A DNA stretch of 64,000 nucleotides from Zoroaster sp. YZ-2022 (Eukaryota; Echinodermata; Asteroidea; Forcipulatida; Zoroasteridae), in the NCBI GenBank assembly GCA_029582265.1, contig CM055819.1:8182135-8246134 (forward strand), in the 5' to 3' direction. The stretch's first letter is position 1; each line of letters opens with the position of its first letter. Positions 15,001-28,382 of the stretch are shown here, one piece after another. Position numbers and translations under genes: made by a program. A model generated the notes under the pieces. The model was not told where the DNA came from, ran no database searches, and saw nothing but the letters and a program-made list of their open reading frames with translations.

Positions 15001-18000
15001 CGATAATGTTATATCTAAATTAAAGCTTAGGTTCTTCCCTTTCAGAAAATACCATACTTTTGAATTTGGATAATTATTTCGTACCTTAAACGGCCTCCAA
15101 GGACACATAGTCCTCTGTAAAATACCGTCAACTTGCATGCGGTTTCACCGCAAACAATACAGCACTATACAGTCTTACAAAAAAAACATTTCTATGTTTG
15201 GGAATAACTTTTAAAGTTTTCAAGTGAGGCCGAAAATTTGTTATCTAAATTAAAGCGTAGGTTCTCCCCTTTAAGAAAAACACCACACTTTTGAATTTGG
15301 ATAATTATTTCGTACCTTAAACGGCCTCCATGGCCACATAGCCCTCTGTAAAATATCGTCAACTTGCATGCGGTTTCACCGCAAACAATACAGCACTATA
15401 CAGTGTTACAAAAAAACATTTCTATGGTTGGGAATAACTTTTAAAGTTTTAAAGGGAGGCCGATAATTTTATATCTAAATTAAAGCTTAGGTTCTCCCCT
15501 CTCAGAAAAACACCATACTTTTGAATTTGGATAATTATTTCGTACCTTAAACGGCCTCCATGGACAAATAGCCCTCTGTAAAATACCGTCAACTTGCATG
15601 CGGTTTCACCGCAAACAATACAGCACTATACAGTGTTACAAAAAGAAACATTTCTATGGTTGGGAATAACTTTTAAAGTTTTAAAGGGAGGCCGATAATT
15701 TTATATCTAAATTAAAGCTTAGGTTCTCCCCTTTCAGAAAAACCCAAAACTTTTGAATTTGGATAATTATTTCGTACCTTAAACGGCCTCCATGGACAGA
15801 TAGCCTTCTGTAAAATACCGTCAACTTGCATGCGGTTTCACCGCAAACAATACAGCACTATACAGTGTTACAAAAAAAAACATTTCTATGGTTGGGAATA
15901 ACTTTTAAAGTTTCCAAGGGGTGCCGATAATTTTATATCTAAATTAAAGCTTAGGTTCTCCCCTTTCAGAAAAATACCATACTTTTGAATTTGGATAATT
16001 ATTTCGTACCTTAAACGGCCTCCAAGTACACATAGTCCTCTGTAAAATACCGTCAACTTGCATGCGGTTTCACCGCAAACAATACAGCACTATACAGTCT
16101 TACAAAAAAAACATTTCTATGTTTGGGAATAACTTTTAAAGTTTTCAAGTGAGGCCGAAAATTTGTTATCTAAATTAAAGCGTAGGTTCTCCCCTTTAAG
16201 AAAAACACCACACTTTTGAATTTGGATAATTATTTCGTACCTTAAACGGCCTCCATGGCCACATAGCCCTCTGTAAAATAGCGTCAACTTGCATGCGGTT
16301 TCAGCGCAAACAATACAGCACTATACAGTGTTACAAAAAAAACATTTCTATGGTTGGGAATAACTTTTAAAGTTTTCAAGGGAGGCCGATAATTGTATAT
16401 CTAAATTAAAGCTTAGGTTCTCCCCTTTCAGAAAAACACCATACTTTTGAATTTGGATAATTATTTCGTACCTTAAACGGCCTCCATGGACAAATAGCCC
16501 TCTGTAAAATACCGTCAACTTGCATGCGGTTTCACCGCAAACAATACAGCACTATACAGTGTTACAAAAAAACATTTCTATGGTTGGGAATAACTTTTAA
16601 AGTTTTCAAGGGAGGCCGATAATTTTATATCTAAATTAAAGCTTAGGTTCTCCCCTTTCAGAAAAACCCAATACTTTTGAATTTGGATAATTATTTCGTA
16701 CCTTAAACGGCCTCCATGGACACATAGCCCTCTGTAAAATACGGTCAACTTGCATGCGGTTTCACCGCCAACAATACAGCACTATACAGTGTTACAAAAA
16801 AAAACATTACTATGGTTGGGAATAACTTTTAAAGTTTTCAAGGGAGGCCGATAATTTTTTATCTAAATTAAAGCGTAGGTTCTCCCCTTTCAGAAAAACA
16901 CCATACTTTTGAATTTGGATAATTATTTCGTACCTTAAACGGCCTCCATGGACAGATAGCCTTCTGTAAAATACCGTCAACTTGCATGCGGTTTCACCTC
17001 AAACAATACAGCACTATACAGTGTTACAAAAAAAAACATTTCTATGGTTGGGAATAACCTTTAAAGTTTTCAAGGGAGGCCGATAATTTTATATCTAAAT
17101 TAAAGCTTAGGTTCTCCCCTTTCAGAAAAACCCAAAACTTTTGAATTTGGATAATTATTTCGTACCTTAAACGGCCTCCATGGACACATAGCCCTCTGTA
17201 AAATACCGTCAACTTGCATGCGGTTTCACCGCAAACAATACAGCACTATACAGTGTTACAAAAAAAACATTTCTATGGTTGGGAATAACATTAAATTTTT
17301 CAAGGGAGGCCGATAATTTGATATCTAAATTAAAGCTTAGGTTCTCCATTTCAGAAAAACACCATACTTTTGAATTTGGATAATTATTTCGTACCTTAAA
17401 CGGCCTCCATGGACATATAGCCCTCTGTAAAATACCGTCAACTTGCATGCGGTTTCACCGCAAACAATACAGCACTAAAGAGTGTTACAAAAAAATATTT
17501 TCTATGGTTGGGAATAACTTTTAAAGTTTTCAAGGGAGGCCGATAATTTTATATCTAAATTAAAGCTTAGGTTCTCCCCTTTCAGAAAAACACCATACTT
17601 TTGAATTTGGATAATTATTTCGTACCTTAAACGGCCTCCATGGACAATAGCCCTCTGTAAAATATCGTCAACTTGCATGCGGTTTCACCGCAAACAATAG
17701 ACACTATACACTGTTACAAAAGAAACATTTCTATGGTTGGGAATAACCTTTAAAGTTTAAAAGGGAGGCCGATAATTTTATATCTAAATTAAAGCTTAGG
17801 TTCTCCCCTTTCAGAAAATCCAAAACTTTTGAATTTGGATAATTATTTCGTACCTTAAACGGCCTCCATGGACAGATAGCCTTCTGTAAAATACCGTCAA
17901 CTTGCATGCGGTTTCACCGCAAACAATACAGCACTATACAGTGTTACAAAAAAAAACATTTCTATGGTTGGGAATAACTTTTAAAGTTTTCAAGGGAGGC

Positions 18001-21000
18001 CGATAATTTTATATCTAAATTAAAGCTTAGGTACTCCCCTTTCAGAAAAATACCATACTTTTGAATTTGGATAATTATTTCGTACCTTAAACGGCCTCCA
18101 AGGACACATAGTCCTCTGTAAAATACCGTCAACTTGCATGCGGTTTCACCGCAAACAATACAGCACTATACAGTCTTACAAAAAAAACATTTCTATGTTT
18201 GGGAATAACTTTTAAAGTTTTCAAGTGAGGCCGATAATTTTATATCTAAATTAAAGCTTAGGTTCTCCCCTTTCAGAAAAACACCATACTTTTGAATTTG
18301 GATAATTATTTCGTACCTTAAACGGCCTCCATGGACAGATAGCCCTCTGTAAAATACCGTCAACTTGCATGCGGTTTCACCGCAAACAATACAGCACTAT
18401 ACAGTGTTACAAAAAACATTTCTATGGTTGGGAATAACCTTTTAAAGTTTTCAAGGGAGGCCGATAATTTTATATCTAAATTAAAGCTTAGGTTCTCCCC
18501 TTTCAGAAAAAAAAAAACTTTTGAATTTGGATAATTATTTCGTACCTTAAACGGCCTCCATGGACACATAGCCCTCTGTAAAATACCGTCAACTTGCATG
18601 CGGTTTCACCGCAAACAATACAGCACTATACAGTGTTACAAAAAACATTTCTATGGTTGGGAATAACTTTTAAAGTTTTCAAGGGAGGCCGATAATTTTA
18701 TATCTAAATTAAAGCTTAGGTTCTCCCCTTTCAGAAAAACCCAAAACTTTTGAATTTGGATAATTATTTCGTACCTTAAACGGCCTCCATGGACACATAG
18801 CCCTCTGTAAAATACCGTCAACTTGCATGCGGTTTCACCGCAAACAATACAGCACTATACCATGTTACAAAAAAATATTTCTATGGTTGGGAATAACTTT
18901 TAAAGTTTTCAAGGGAGGCCGATAATTTTATATCTAAATTAAAGCTTAGGTTCTCCCCTTTCAGAAAAACACCATACTTTTGAATTTGGATAATTATTTC
19001 GTACCTTAAACGGCCTCCATGGACAAATAGCCCTTTGTAAAATACCGCCAACTTGCATCAGGTTTCACCGCAAACAATACAGCACTATACAGTGTTACAA
19101 AAAAAACATTTCTATGGTTGGGAATAACTTTTAAAGTTTTCAAGGGAGGCCGATAATTTTATATCTAAATTAAAGCTTAGGTTCTCCCCTTTCAGAAAAA
19201 ACCAATACTTTTGAATTTGGATAATTATTTCGTACCTTAAACGGCCTCCATGGACACATAGCCCTCTGTAAAATACGGTCAACTTGCATGCGGTTTCACC
19301 GCAAACAATACAGCACTATACAGTGTTACAAAAAGAAACATTTCTATGGTTGGGAATAACTTTTAAAGTTTTAAAGGGAGGCCGATAATTTTATATCTAA
19401 ATTAAAGCTTAGGTTCTCCCCTTTCAGAAAAACCCAATACTTTTGAATTTGGATAATTATTTCGTACCTTAAACGGCCTCCATGGACACATAGCCCTTCT
19501 GTAAAATACGGTCAACTTGCATGCGGTTTCACCGCAAACAATACAGCACTATACAGTGTTACAAAAAAACATTTCTATGGTTGGGAATAACTTTTAAAGT
19601 TTTCAAGGGAGGCCGATAATTTTATATCTAAATTAAAGCTTAGGTTCTCCCCTTTCAGAAAAACACCATACTTTTGAATTTGGATAATTATTTCGTACCT
19701 TAAACGGCCTCCATGGACAAATAGCCCTCTGTAAAATACCGTCAACTTGCATGCGGTTTCACCGCAAACAATACAGCACTATACAGTGTTACAAAAAGAA
19801 ACATTTCTATGGTTGGGAATAACTTTTAAAGTTTTAAAGGGAGGCCGATAATTTTATATCTAAATTAAAGCTTAGGTACTCCCCTTTCACAAAAATACCA
19901 TACTTTTGAATTTGGATAATTATTTCGTACCTTAAACGGCCTCCATGGACACATAGCCCTCTGTAAAATACCGTCAACTTGCATGCGGTTTCACCGCAAA
20001 CAATACAGCACTATACAGTCTTACAAAAAAAAACATTTCTATGATTGGGAATAACTTTTAAAGTTTTCAAGGGAGGCCGATAATTGTATATCTAAATTAA
20101 AGCTTAGGTTCTCCCCTTTCAGAAAAACACCATACTTTTGAATTTGGATAATTATTTCGTACCTTAAACGGCCTCCATGGACACATAGCCCTCTGTAAAA
20201 TACCGTCAACTTGCATGCGGTTTCACCGCAAACAATACAGCACTATACCATGTTACAAATAAAACATTTCTATGGTTGGGAATAACTTTTAAAGTTTTCA
20301 AGGGAGGCCGATAATTTTATATCTAAATTAAAGCTTAGGTTCTCCCCTTTCAGAAAAACCCAATACTTTTGAATTTGGATAATTATTTCGTACCTTAAAC
20401 GGCCTCCATGGACACATAGCCCTCTGTAAAATACGGTCAACTTGCATGCGGTTTCACCGCAAACAATACAGCACTATACAGTGTTACAAAAAAAAACATT
20501 ACTATGGTTGGGAATAACTTTTAAAGTTTTCAAGGGAGGCCGATAATTTTATATCTAAATTAAAGCTTAGGTTCTCCCCTTTAAGAAAAACACCATACTT
20601 TTGAATTTGGATAATTATTTCGTACCTTAAACGGCCTCCATGGACACATAGCCCTCTGTAAAATACCGTCAACTTGCATGCGGTTTCACCGCAAACAATA
20701 CAGCACTATACAGTGTTACAAAAAAACATTTCTATGGTTGGGAATAACTTTTAAAGTTTTCAAGGGAGGCCGATAATTTTATATCTAAATTAAAGCTTAG
20801 GTTCTCCCCTTTCAGAAAAACCCAAAACTTTTGAATTTGGATAATTATTTCGTACCTTAAACGGCCTCCATGGACACATAGCCCTCTGTAAAATACCGTC
20901 AACTTGCATGCGGTTTCACCGCAAACAATACAGCACTATACCATGTTACAAAAAAATATTTCTATGGTTGGGAATAACTTTTAAAGTTTTCAAGGGAGGC

Positions 21001-23010
21001 CGATAATTTTATATCTAAATTAAAGCTTAGGTTCTCCCCTTTCAGAAAAACACCATACTTTTGAATTTGGATAATTATTTCGTACCTTAAACGGCCTCCA
21101 TGGACAAATAGCCCTTTGTAAAATACCGCCAACTTGCATCAGGTTTCACCGCAAACAATACAGCACTATACAGTGTTACAAAAAAACATTTCTATGGTTG
21201 GGAATAACTTTTAAAGTTTTCAAGGGAGGCCGATAATTTTATATCTAAATTAAAGCTTAGGTTCTCCCCTTTCAGAAAAACCCAATACTTTTGAATTTGG
21301 ATAATTATTTCGTACCTTAAACGGCCTCCATGGACACATAGCGCTCTGTAAAATACGGTCAACTTGCATGCGGTTTCACCGCAAACAATACAGCACTATA
21401 CAGTGTTACAAAAAAAAACATTTCTATGGTTGGGAATAACTTTTAAAGTTTTCAAGGGAGGCCGATAATTTTATATCTAAATTAAAGCTTAGGTTCTCCC
21501 CTTTCAGAAAAACCCAATACTTTTGAATTTGGATAATTATTTCGTACCTTAAACGGCCTCCATGGACACTTAGCCCTCTGTAAAATACGGTCAACTTGCA
21601 TGCGGTTTCACCGCAAACAATACAGCACTATACAGTGTTACAAAAAAAACATTTCTATGGTTGGGAATAACTTTTAAAGTTTTCAAGGGAGGCCGATAAT
21701 TTTATATCTAAATTAAAGCTTAGGTTCTCCCCTTTCAGAAAAACACCATACTTTTGAATTTGGATAATTATTTCGTACCTTAAACGGCCTCCATGGACAA
21801 ATAGCCCTCTGTAAAATACCGTCAACTTGCATGCGGTTTCACCGCAAACAATAGAGCACTATACACTGTTACAAAAAGAAACATTTCTATGGTTGGGAAT
21901 AACTTTTAAAGTTTTAAAGGGAGGCCGATAATTTTATATCTAAATTAAAGCTTAGGTTCTCCCCTTTCAGAAAAATCCAAAACTTTTGAATTTGGATAAT
22001 TATTTCGTACCTTAAACGGCCTCCATGGACAGATAGCCTTCTGTAAAATACCGTCAACTTGCATGCGGTTTCACCGCAAACAATACAGCACTATACAGTG
22101 TTACAAAAAAAAACATTTCTATGGTTGGGAATAACTTTTAAAGTTTTCAAGGGAGGCCGATAATTTTATATCTAAATTAAAGCTTAGGTACTCCCCTTTC
22201 AGAAAAATACCATACTTTTGAATTTGGATAATTATTTCGTACCTTAAACGGCCTCCAAGTACACATAGTCCTCTGTAAAATACCGTCAACTTGCATGCGG
22301 TTTCACCGCAAACAATACAGCACTATACAGTCTTACAAAAAAAACATTTCTATGTTTGGGAATAACTTTTAAAGTTTTCAAGTGAGGCCGAAAATTTGTT
22401 ATCTAAATTAAAGCGTAGGTTCTCCCCTTTAAGAAAAACACCACACTTTTGAATTTGGATAATTATTTCGTACCTTAAACGGCCTCCATGGCCACATAGC
22501 CCTCTGTAAAATAGCGTCAACTTGCATGCGGTTTCACCGCAAACAATACAGCACTATACAGTGTTACAAAAAAAACATTTCTATGGTTGGGAATAACTTT
22601 TAAAGTTTTCAAGGGAGGCCGATAATTGTATATCTAAATTAAAGCTTAGGTTCTCCCCTTTCAGAAAAACACCATACTTTTGAATTTGGATAATTATTTC
22701 GTACCTTAAACGGCCTCCATGGACACATAGCGCTCTGTAAAATACGGTCAACTTGCATGCGGTTTCACCAGAAACAATAGAGCACTATACAGTGTTACAA
22801 AAAAAACATTACTATGCTTGGGAATAACCTTTAAAGTTTTCAAGGGAGGCAGATAATTTTTTATCTAAATTAAAGCGTAGGTTCTCCCCTTTAAGAAAAA
22901 CACCATACTTTTGAATTTGGATAATTATTTCGTACCTTAAACGGCCTCCATGGACACATAGCCCTCTGTAAAATACCGTCAACTTGCATGCGGTTTCACC
23001 GCAAACAATA
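1..23010. repeat. Satellite array, main subfamily (A), ~231-bp monomer
   Basis: About 100 head-to-tail monomers with a spacing of 230-232 bp (the GGCCGATAA landmark falls at about 6, 238 and 469, and so on to the block end). Every monomer carries conserved stretches such as TTTGAATTTGGATAATTATT, CCTTAAACGGCCTCCATGG and CTTGCATGCGG, and a variable A-run before CATTTCTATGG. The perfect hairpin TGCGGT-TTC-ACCGCA (first copy 147-161) is present in nearly every copy. Most differences are single bases and A-run length, so the array looks homogenised. Short open frames of 60-80 codons recur on the minus strand at monomer period. They are by-products of the repeat, with no recognisable protein, and should not be annotated as genes. 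A centromeric or heterochromatic role is possible but not shown. Confidence 0.97.
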
Positions 23011-25610
23011 CAGCACTGTACACTGTTACGAAAGAAACATTTCTAAGGTTGGGAATAACTTTTCAAGTTTTTAAGGGAGGCAGATAAAATTGATATATAA
23101 ATTAAAGCTTAGGTTCTCCCCTCTCGGAAAAACACAAAATCTTTGAATTTGGATAATGTCTTCGTACCTTAAACGGCCTCCATGGACACATAGCCCTCTG
23201 TAAAATACCGTCAACTTGCATGCGGTTTCACCGCAAACAATACAGCACTGTACACTGTTACGAAAGAAACATTTCTAAGGATGGGAATAACTTTTCAAGT
23301 TTTTAAGGGAGGCAGATAAAATTGATATATAAATTAAAGCTTAGGTTCTGCCCTCTCGGAAAAACACAAAATCTTTGAATTTGGATAATGTCTTCATACC
23401 TTAAACGGCCTCCATGGACATAGCCACCAGTAAAATACGGTCAACTTGCATGCGGTTTCACAGAAAACAATACAGCACTGTACACTCTTACGAAAGAAAC
23501 ATTTCTAAGGTTGGGAATAACTTTTCAAGTTTTTTAAGGAGGCAGATAAAATTGATATATAAATTAAAGCTTAGGTTCTCCCTCTCGGAAAAACACAAAA
23601 TCTTTGAATTTGGATAAAGACTACAAACCTAAAACAGCCTCCATGGACACTTAGCCCTCTGTAAAATACGGTCAACTTGCATGCGGTTTCACAGAAAACA
23701 ATACAGCACTGTACACTGTTACGAAAGAAACATTTCTAAGGTTGGGAATAACTTTTCAAGTTTTTAAGGGAGGCAGATAAAATTGATATCTAAATTAAAG
23801 CTTAGGTTCTCCCCTCTCGGAAAAACACAAAATCTTTGAATTTGGATAATGTCTTCATACCTTAAACGGCCTCCATGGACCTCCATAGCCCCCTGTAAAA
23901 TACGGTCATCTTGCATGCGGTTTCACAGAAAACAATACAGCACTGTACACTGTTACGACAGAAACATTTCTAAGGTTGGGAATAACTTTTCAAGTTTTTA
24001 AGGAAGGCAGATAAAATTGATATCTAAATTAAAGCTTAGGTTCTCCCCTCTCGGAAAACACAAAATCTTTGAATTTGGATAATGTCTTCATACCTTAAAC
24101 GGCCTCCATGGACACTTAGCCCCCTGTAAAATACGGTCATCTTGCCTGCGGTTTCACAGAATCAATACAGCACTGTACACTGTTACGACAGAAACATTTC
24201 TAAGGTTGGGAATAACTTTTCAAGTTTTTAAGGGAGGCAGATAAAATTGATATCTAAATTAAAGGTTAGGTTCTCACCTCTCAAAAAACACAAAATCTTT
24301 GAATTTGGATAATGTCTTCATACCTTAAACGGCCTCCATGGACACTTAGACCCCTGTAAAATACGGTCAACTTGCACGCGGTTTCACAGAAAACAATACA
24401 GCATTGTACACTGTTACGAAATAAACATTTCTAAGGTTGGGAATAACTTTTCAAGTTTTTAAGGGAGGCAGATAAAATTGATATCTAAATTAAAGCTTAG
24501 GTTCTCCCCTCTCGGAAAAACACAAAATCTTTGAATTTGGATAATGTCTTCATACCTTAAACGGCCTCCATGGACACTTAGCCCCCTGTAAATACGGTCA
24601 TCTTACCTGCGGTTTCACAGAAAACAATACAGCACTGTACACTGTTACGACAGAAACATTTCTAAGGTTGGGAATAACTTTTCAAGTTTTTAAGGGAGGC
24701 AGATAAAATTGATAACTAAATTAAAGCTTAGGTTCTCCCCTCTCGAAAAAACACAAAAATCTTTGAATTTGGATAATGTCTTCATACCTTAAACGGCCTC
24801 CATGGACACTTAGCCCCCAGTAAAATACGGTCAACTTGCATGCGGTTTCACAGAAAACAATACAGCACTGTACACTGTTACGAAAGAAACATTTCTAAGG
24901 TTGGGAATAACTTTTCAAGTTTTTAAGGGAGGCAGATAAAATTGATATCTAAATTAAAGCTTAGGTTCTCCCCTCTCGGAAAACACAAAATCTTTGAATT
25001 TGGATAATGTCTTCATACCTTAAACGGCCTCCATGGACACTTAGCCCCCTGTAAAATACGGTCATCTTGCCTGCGGTTTCACAGAAAACAATACAGCACT
25101 GTACACTGTTACGACAGAAACATTTCTAAGGTTGGGAATAACTTTTCAAGTTTTTAAGGGAGGCAGATAAAATTGATATCTAAATTAAAGCTTAGGTTCT
25201 CACCTCTCGGAAAAACACAAAATCTTTGAATTTGGATAATGTCTTCATACCTTAAACGGCCTCCATGGACACTTAGCCCCCTGTAAAATACGGTCAACTT
25301 GCATGCGGTTTCACAGAAAACAATACAGCACTGTACACTGTTACGAAAGAAACATTTCTAAGGTTGGGAATAACTTTTCAAGTTTTTAAGGTAGGCAGAT
25401 AAAATTGATATCTAAATTAAAGCTTAGGTTCTCCCCTCTCGGAAAAACAAAAAATCTTTGAATTTGGATAATGTCTTTATACCTTAAACGGCCTCCATGG
25501 ACACTTAGCCCCCTGTAAAATACGGTCAACTTGCATGCGGTTTCATAGAAAACAATACAGCACTGTACACTGTTACGAAAGAAACATTTCTAAGGTTGGG
25601 AATAACTTTT
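23010..25610. repeat. Satellite subfamily B block 1
   Basis: About 11 monomers of the same ~231-bp repeat but with a distinct set of linked changes: GGCAGATAAAATTGATAT instead of GGCCGATAATTTTATAT, CCTCTCGGAAAAACAC instead of CCTTTCAGAAAAACAC, GGATAATGTCTTCATACC instead of GGATAATTATTTCGTACC, and CACTGTACACTGTTACGAAAG. In most copies TTTCACCGCA becomes TTTCACAGAA, which destroys the hairpin seen in subfamily A. The first monomers (23,010-23,250) are A/B hybrids, so the border lies inside a monomer. Confidence 0.93.
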
Positions 25611-27375
25611 AAAGTTTTCAAGGAAGGCCGATAAATTTATATCTAAATTAAAGCTTAGGTTCTCCCCTTCCGGAAAAATACCATACTTTTGAATTTGGAT
25701 AATTTTTTCGCACCTTAAACGGCCTCCATGGACACTCAGCCCTCTGTAAAATACCGTCAACTTGCAAGCGGTTTCACCGCAAACAATACAGCACTATACA
25801 GTGTACGAAAAAAAACATTTCTAGGGTTGGGAATAACTTTTAAAGTTTTCAAGGGAGGCCGATAATTTTATATCTAATTTAAAGCTTAGTTTCTCCCCTT
25901 TCAGAAAAATACCATACCTTTGAATTTGGATAATTATTTCGTACCTTAAACGGCCTCCATAGACACTTAGCCCTCTGTAAAATACGATCAACTTGCATGC
26001 GGTTCTACTGCAAACAATACAGCACCATCCAGTCTTACTAACAAAAAACATTTATAGGGATGGGAATAACTTTTAAAGTTTTCAAGGGAGGCCGTTAAAT
26101 TTATATCTAAATTAAAGCTTAGGTTCTCACCTTTCAGAAAAAACATACTTTTGAATTTGGATAATTATTTCGTACCTTAAACGGCCTCCATGGATATTTA
26201 GCCCACTGTAAAATACCGACAACTTGCATGCATTTCCACCGCAAACAATACAGCACTATCAAGTCTTACTAAAAAAAACATTTATAGGGTTGGGAATAAC
26301 TTTTAAAGTTTTCAAGGGAGGCCGATAAATTTATATCTAAATTAAAGCTCAGGTTCTCCCTTTTCAGAAGATCATACTTTTGAATTTGGATAATTATTTC
26401 GTACCTTAAACGGGCTCCATGGACACTTAGCCCTCTGTAAAATACGTCAACTTGCATGCGGTTTCACTGCAAACAATACAGCACTATACAGTCTTACTCA
26501 AATAAAACATATCTAGGGTTGGGAATAACTTTTAAAGTGTTCAAGGGAGTCCGATAATTTTATATCTAAATTAAAGCTTAGGTTCCCCCTTTCAGAAAAA
26601 CATACTTTTGAATTTGGATAATTATTTCGTACCTTAAACGGCCTCCATGGACACTTAGCCCTTTGTAAAATACGGTCAACTTGCATGCGGTTCTACTGCA
26701 AACAATACAGCACCATCCAGTCTTACTAACAAAAAACATTTATAGGGATGGGAATAACTTTTAAAGTTTTCAAGGGAGGCCGATAAATTTATATCTAAAT
26801 TAAAGCTTAGGTTCTCACCTTTCAGAAAAAACATCATACTTTTGAATTTGGATAATTATTTCGTACCTTAAACGGCCTCCATGGATATTTAGCCCACTGT
26901 AAAATACCGACAACTTGCATGCGTTTCCACCGCAAACAACACAGCACTATCAAGTCTTACTAAAAAAAACATTTATAGGGTTGGGAATAACTTTTAAAGT
27001 TTTCAAGGAAGGCCGATAAATTTATATCTAAATTAAAGCTTAGGTTCTCCCCTTCCGGAAAAATACCATACTTTTGAATTTGGATAATTATTTCGTACCT
27101 TAAACGGCCTCCATAGACACTTAGCCCTCTGTAAAATACGATCAACTTGCATGCGTTTCCACCGCAAACAATACAGCACTATCCAGTCTTACTAAAAAAA
27201 AACATTTATAGGGTTGGGAATATCTTTTAAAGTTTTCAACGGAGGCCGATAAATTTATATCTAAATTAAAGCTCAGGTTCTCCCTTTTCAGAAGAACATC
27301 ATACTTTTGAATTTGGATAATTATTTCGTATCTTAAACGGGCTCCATGGACACTTAGCCCTCTGTAAAATACGGT
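25610..27375. repeat. Satellite, A-related diverged block (variant C)
   Basis: About eight monomers close to subfamily A but sharing CACTTAGCC, a TCTTACTAA motif before the A-run, and CATTTATAGGG or CATATCTAGGG in place of CATTTCTATGG. A monomer with ATATTTAGCCCACTG occurs at about 26,190 and again at about 26,880, three monomers apart. This block is more diverged than the left part of the array. Confidence 0.9.
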
Positions 27376-28382
27376 CATCTTGCCTGTGGTTTCACAGAAA
27401 ACAATACACCACTGTACACTGTTACGACAGAAACATTTCTAAGGTTGGGAATAACTTTTCAAGTTTTTAAGGGAGGCAGATAAAATTGATAACTAAATTA
27501 AAGCTTAGGTTCTCCCCTTTCAGAAAAACACAATAATCTTTGAATTTGGATAATGTCCAACCTTAAACGGCCTCCATGGACACTTAGCCCCCAGTAAAAT
27601 ACGGTCAACTTGCATGCGGTTTCACAGAAAACAATACAGCACTGTACATTGTTACGAAAGAAACATTTCTAAGGTTGGGAATAACTTTTCAAGTTTTTAA
27701 GGGAGGCAGATAAAATTGATATCTAATTTAAAGCTTAGGTTCTCCCCTCTCGGAAAAACACAAAATCTTTGAATTTGGATAATGTCTTCATACCTTAAAC
27801 GGCCTCCATGGACACTTAGCCCCCTGTAAAATACGGTCATCTTGCCTGCGGTTTCACAGAAAACAATACAGCACTGTACACTGTTACGAGAGAAACATTT
27901 CTAAGGTTGGGAATAACTTTTCAAGTTTTTAAGGGAGGCAGATAAAATTGATATCTAAATTAAAGCTTAGGTTCTCCCCTCTCGGAAAAACACAAAATCT
28001 TTGAATTTGGATAATGTCTTCATACCTTAAACGGCCTCCATGGACACTTAGCCCCCTGTAAAATACGGTCAACTTGCATGCGGTTTCACAGAAAACAATA
28101 CAGCACTGTACACTGTTACGAAAGAAACATTTCTAAGGTTGGGAATAACTTTTCAAGTTTTTAAGGGAGGCAGATAAAATTGATATCTAAATTAAAGCTT
28201 AGGTTCTCCCCTCTCGGAAAAACAAAAAATCTTTGAATTTGGATAATGTCTTTATACCTTAAACGGCCTCCATGGACACTTAGCCCCCTGTAAAATACGG
28301 TCAACTTGCATGCGGTTTCACAGAAAACAATACAGCACTGTACACTGTTACGAAAGAAACATTTCTAAGGTTGGGAATAACT
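27375..28382. repeat. Satellite subfamily B block 2
   Basis: Four to five B-type monomers between A/C-type monomers. The order of variants, including the rare GATAACTAAA (about 24,711 and 27,487) and a CCCCAGTAAAATACGG monomer, repeats that at the end of B block 1. The return to A-type sequence, at about 25,610 and 28,382, shows the same private variants (CTTCCGGAAAAATACC, TTTTTTCGCACC, CACTCAGCC, TTGCAAGCGG). This block is therefore a copy of part of block 1, displaced by about 2.77 kb (12 monomers). Confidence 0.9.
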
